The notes under the pieces are model-generated. The model did not search any database, was not told the origin of the DNA, and saw only the letters and a program-made list of their open reading frames with translations. Below are positions 61,111-64,000 of a stretch of 64,000 bases of DNA, piece by piece. The stretch comes from Nigrospora sphaerica (lineage: Eukaryota; Ascomycota; Sordariomycetes; Amphisphaeriales; Apiosporaceae): the NCBI GenBank assembly GCA_018287875.1, contig JAGVVL010000009.1:1798001-1862000 (forward strand), given 5' to 3'. Each line of letters opens with the position of its first letter. Position 1 is the stretch's first letter. The position numbers were made by a program, and so were the translations under genes.

Positions 61111-62284
61111 GATGAGATGGTGAGCGACGAGGCCCAGGAAAGGAGACGCAGAGGCTGGATCGGCGGAGATGTGGGCGGTCGGGAAAGACCGTGGTGGTGA
61201 GGTTCCTTTACCTGAAGTAAAAGAATGGCGAGCGAGGTTGTTGCCGGCAATGCACGGGTATCCCACCGAAGGTTGGGGTGTGAGATGGAACAGTAAGGGA
61301 GCTCCAAACGGGAATCTGGAAAGGCGATGAGGGCGGAACGAGGAGCGCCGATCACTTCTTTGTAGTAAGGCAAGTTAGTAACTTGATCCAGTCATAAAGT
61401 TGTACCGGCCGAGTTGGGGGGGGGCCAGTCAATATGGGAGGGAGGTGGGCGGCACAGAGGCTGGCTGGGCTTGGCGTGGCCCATTTACCACCTGGTTGGG
61501 GTGTTTCCAGGCCCCGGATTCTTTCCAAGCACGACCTAGCGAACCAGAACAATCGCAATCGCCCGATAGGGTACATTATGTACTTTTATTTCAGGCCTTT
61601 CACTGGCCCGCCTAGTCCAGGTGGTGAAGATGGATGTATGGTAGAAAGTTACTAGTGTAAGCCCCCAGAGACACGCATGCAGAGGTAGGATGTACATGTA
61701 TATTTTACCCAAGTACTTTAGTTTTCCAGTATCATTCATCTAACATTCAGTCAGTGTGTATCCATGCATAAAATAAGCCATTGATGATACTTACGTATCT
61801 CCCCATATGACTGTTCAAATGATCACCTCCTCATGGTACAATCACGTACCGTCCCTACGCACAGACAGCATTCCTAACAATGTATTCTTCCGCCCCCCCC
61901 GGGTTATTCGCGGCTCATGGGCCGTCTTGCTACGAAACAACACCTCCCTAAGGACCAGCGCTTGGAACGTCATTGACTGGTCCTCAGGCAGTCCATCTCA
62001 AGTTGACTAAGTAAATAAGTAACTTAAAAACAAGACGATGACCTAGGTACCTAGTCGTACATGTGCCCGTCCGGCTGTGGCCATAAAAGAGGTGGGAAAT
62101 GGTTCACCAGGCAGAGCCGAGACTCTGTTGTACCTCCAGGTATTTCACAGGTATTGGCCACTGCCACCGGGAAACAGATAGGCGCCCAAGTCCGCACACA
62201 TGATTGAGTACTCGGCCATTACCTCAAGTGCTTGATCTTGAGCTTCCCACCATCGAATGGTTCCTCTCTTCGTTCGTCAGAGCC
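61111..62284. other. Spacer between EAF and the F-box pseudogene
   Basis: EAF upstream flank followed by AT-richer sequence with TACCTAGGTA words near 62040-62055. No supported gene. Confidence 0.55.
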
Positions 62285-63760
62285 ATGCTATCAAATCTGC
62301 TTCTCCATGTACCACTCGAACTCCTCCTTGATATTGTTTCTCGCCTCCTTGTGGAAGATCAAAGCCGAGCCAGACTGGTTTGCAAGTCGCTTGAGGCATC
62401 GGCCTTCGACTTATTTGCTTGACCATTCTTCTTCAACAATACGATTCTGCAGACCGAGCCGAGCTTGGCGACCTTGCTCGAGACATCTAGATCGCGCATA
62501 TCGGCGTACCTGAAACGCATCGTGGTTCAGGCACATTTGATCCGGCCCAACCGTGCGTCTTTGGCGTTCGCACAAGGTGAGTACTGTCGAGGTTCAGACG
62601 TGGATATACTGATTTCGTGCCTCAACATGGCGTTGCTGGACCAGCAGACCTTTACCGCCACGGACCGGGACATCGAGATGCTTAGCGAAGCCTTCGCTCA
62701 CCTGTACCTTGACAGCGTTCAGATCATTGGTGCACTCGGAGGAGATCCCAAACTTAACTCAGCTACATCGCACATGTGCTCTACGCACTGGGTAAGGCTG
62801 GGTCGACCCCTAGAGTCCTGGGGCTTCACCAGGAATCCGTGGGCTTCCCAGATATCACTTCCATGTCCCCGACTCTATGCTGAACATGGTACGGCCTGTC
62901 TTGGCGCGCGTCGAGTCGCTCTCCCTCGACATCTGCCTTTATCCCACTTGTCAGATGGCGCCGTTGGCTAGCGGGGAAATGTCCCATCTCAACAAGGCAA
63001 ATGCTCTCGGGAGAATCCTTCGCCATTTCCAGAGTCTGAATTCGCTCCGTCTGGACAGCTATGGATGTCACGATGTGGGAGTCTTCCTCATGTGGCTGGC
63101 TGCTCCCGCCCATCTGGACCCCCAGCATTGTCAACTTCCCATAGGAAATTCGGACATGGTCCAACGCCTTGCTCAGGATACTGTGTCGGAACCTCCGCTT
63201 CGAGAGCTGTCCGGCCCTACGTACGTCGCCATGCTGTTGCAATGCTGCCAGTCCGTGCCAACAGTACAATTCCAGCACTTGGAGGAGCTGGAGCTTGTCA
63301 ATGCCTGCGCGGGTCGGCAGCACCACACAGCTCCTGCGGAAATTTCAGTCGTTACTTCGCGGAGTCAAAATTTCGTCCGTGGTGCTTTTTGAAGAAAGGG
63401 CCCCAGTGGCATGGCCTGACATAGAAGGTCAGAAACCTCTGGTCCGGACTCACCCGACAGCTGTTATCTTCCGGCCTGGGCGGAACGCTCAGACATCTCT
63501 GCGGGTGGAATAGCCAACAGAGGATGATGGACGTCACCTTCTTCGTCAATGGCGAAATGCTCCACGAGTACTGTTGCACGGGCTCGCACATGAAAGACGG
63601 GTTGTTAGCCATATTGGAAGCTATCAGAGTCGGTAATTTTGAAATGGGAACGCCCAGACCGGCACTTCCACGCGACCATCGAGGTAGAGGTAGGAGTAGA
63701 GGTATATTTCGAGGTCGAGGGGGATATGGAGGTCGAGGGAGTTACAGGGGAGGATATTGA
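62285..63760 (+). pseudogene. Disrupted F-box protein gene
   Basis: Fungal F-box proteins link targets to SCF ubiquitin ligases. The start at 62285 gives an F-box (HVPLELLLDIVSRLL, SRARLVCKSLEASAF), but TGA at 62420 cuts the frame. The same frame then continues (LQTEPSLATLLETSRSRI ... CLNMALLDQQTF). A shift near 62790-62876 leads to VRPVLARVESLSLDICLYP and a leucine-rich-like stretch (FQSLNSLRLDSYG, LEELELVNAC). Another near 63300-63330 leads to LLRGVKISSVVLFEE. A last break near 63510 leads to DVTFFVNGEMLHEY and a repetitive tail. A GTAAGG...CACCAG intron near 62791-62832 is possible but does not keep phase. An alternative intron removing the TGA would also delete the conserved RLVCK of the F-box. 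At least three lesions make a pseudogene likely; assembly error is less likely. Confidence 0.7.
63680..63740 (+). repeat. GAGGTN hexamer repeat at the end of the F-box relic
   Basis: Imperfect tandem GAGGTA/GAGGTC/GGAGTA units. One frame reads alternating Glu-Val (IEVEVGVEVYFEVEG), another Arg-Gly. Which was the original frame cannot be settled here. Confidence 0.7.
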
Positions 63761-64000
63761 TAAGAATTTCGTAAGGGAACTGGTTGTAAGCTGCTTTTTT
63801 TTCTTTTCCGCCGGCTACTTAGGAAGTCTCTTAGACCGCTGCGAAGAATACCATTGAGGTCAGGTAGCAAGCGAACAAGCTCATGGTGGCGAAGCACCGT
63901 GTGGGTTGCGACCGGCGGTTGTGGTGGTTGTGTATTGGTAGTTTTCCGACGGTAAACACGATAACAAACAAGCCAGGAAGCCTCAGCTTGAAGTAGGCTT
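63761..64000. other. Flank of the F-box relic
   Basis: Nothing recognised in the last 240 bp. Confidence 0.5.

Noticed and set aside
62377..62451. Intron that would remove the TGA from the F-box gene
   Set aside because: The donor (CTGGTTTGC) is weak and removal would delete the conserved end of the F-box; later frame breaks remain.
1..64000. CRISPR arrays, bacterial operons, phage, intact transposons, biosynthetic gene cluster
   Set aside because: No direct-repeat/spacer array, no transposase or polymerase motifs, and no synthase, P450 or tailoring-enzyme signatures seen; the genes are eukaryotic and intron-bearing.

Overview
The window is GC-rich nuclear DNA from a filamentous ascomycete, most likely a Sordariomycete and probably Hypocreales. 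The evidence is many short GT-AG introns (mostly 46-120 bp) with CTAAC/CTGAC branch motifs, fungal-only architectures (Zn2Cys6 plus MHR regulator, Rgd1-type RhoGAP, fungal MED12, S1/P1 nuclease), an MC69-like small secreted protein and long pyrimidine-rich leaders. There are no bacterial signals, no intact transposon and no secondary-metabolite cluster. Exon models were built by hand; each complete model sums to a multiple of three.

Layout. 1-1478 (+): 3' end of a phosphoinositide phospholipase C. 1479-12952: gene-poor, holding one small spliced gene (10143-10361, +) for a 55-residue Cys-rich protein. 12953-16388 (+): eight-exon C2H2/Zn2Cys6 transcription factor. 18732-21296 (+): F-BAR/RhoGAP protein (Rgd1 type). 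21884-22628 (-): four-exon Asterix/UPF0139 membrane protein. 26932-31516 (+): MED12. 35160-35384 (+): MC69-like secreted peptide. 36505-37760 (-): PQ-loop vacuolar amino-acid transporter. 39134-40420 (+): S1/P1 nuclease. 44725-46811 (+): secreted protein with two Gly/Asn repeat arrays. 48549-50702 (-): RBR E3 ubiquitin ligase. 50703-58050: gene-poor, with one weak candidate gene or relic (54960-55854, -). 58051-58946 (-): SH3 protein of the Lsb1/Pin3 type. 60061-61110 (-): EAF elongation factor. 62285-63760 (+): F-box gene with several frame breaks, probably a pseudogene.

Most genes are conserved housekeeping or signalling genes with no operon-like relation: lipid and Rho signalling (PLC, Rgd1, SH3), Pol II transcription (MED12, EAF, the regulator), ER membrane biogenesis (Asterix), vacuolar transport and ubiquitin ligation. 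The central 35-47 kb segment holds three secreted proteins (MC69-like, S1/P1 nuclease, Gly/Asn-rich protein) with the transporter between them. Density is low, about one gene per 4-5 kb. The long spacers carry microsatellites, homopolymers and a recurrent TACCTA/TAGGTA motif.

The items most worth a second look are the 55-residue Cys-rich protein, the MC69-like gene, an intron in the Gly/Asn-rich gene carrying an acceptor and donor one base apart, two stop-free multiple-of-three introns in the transcription factor, and the decaying F-box gene.
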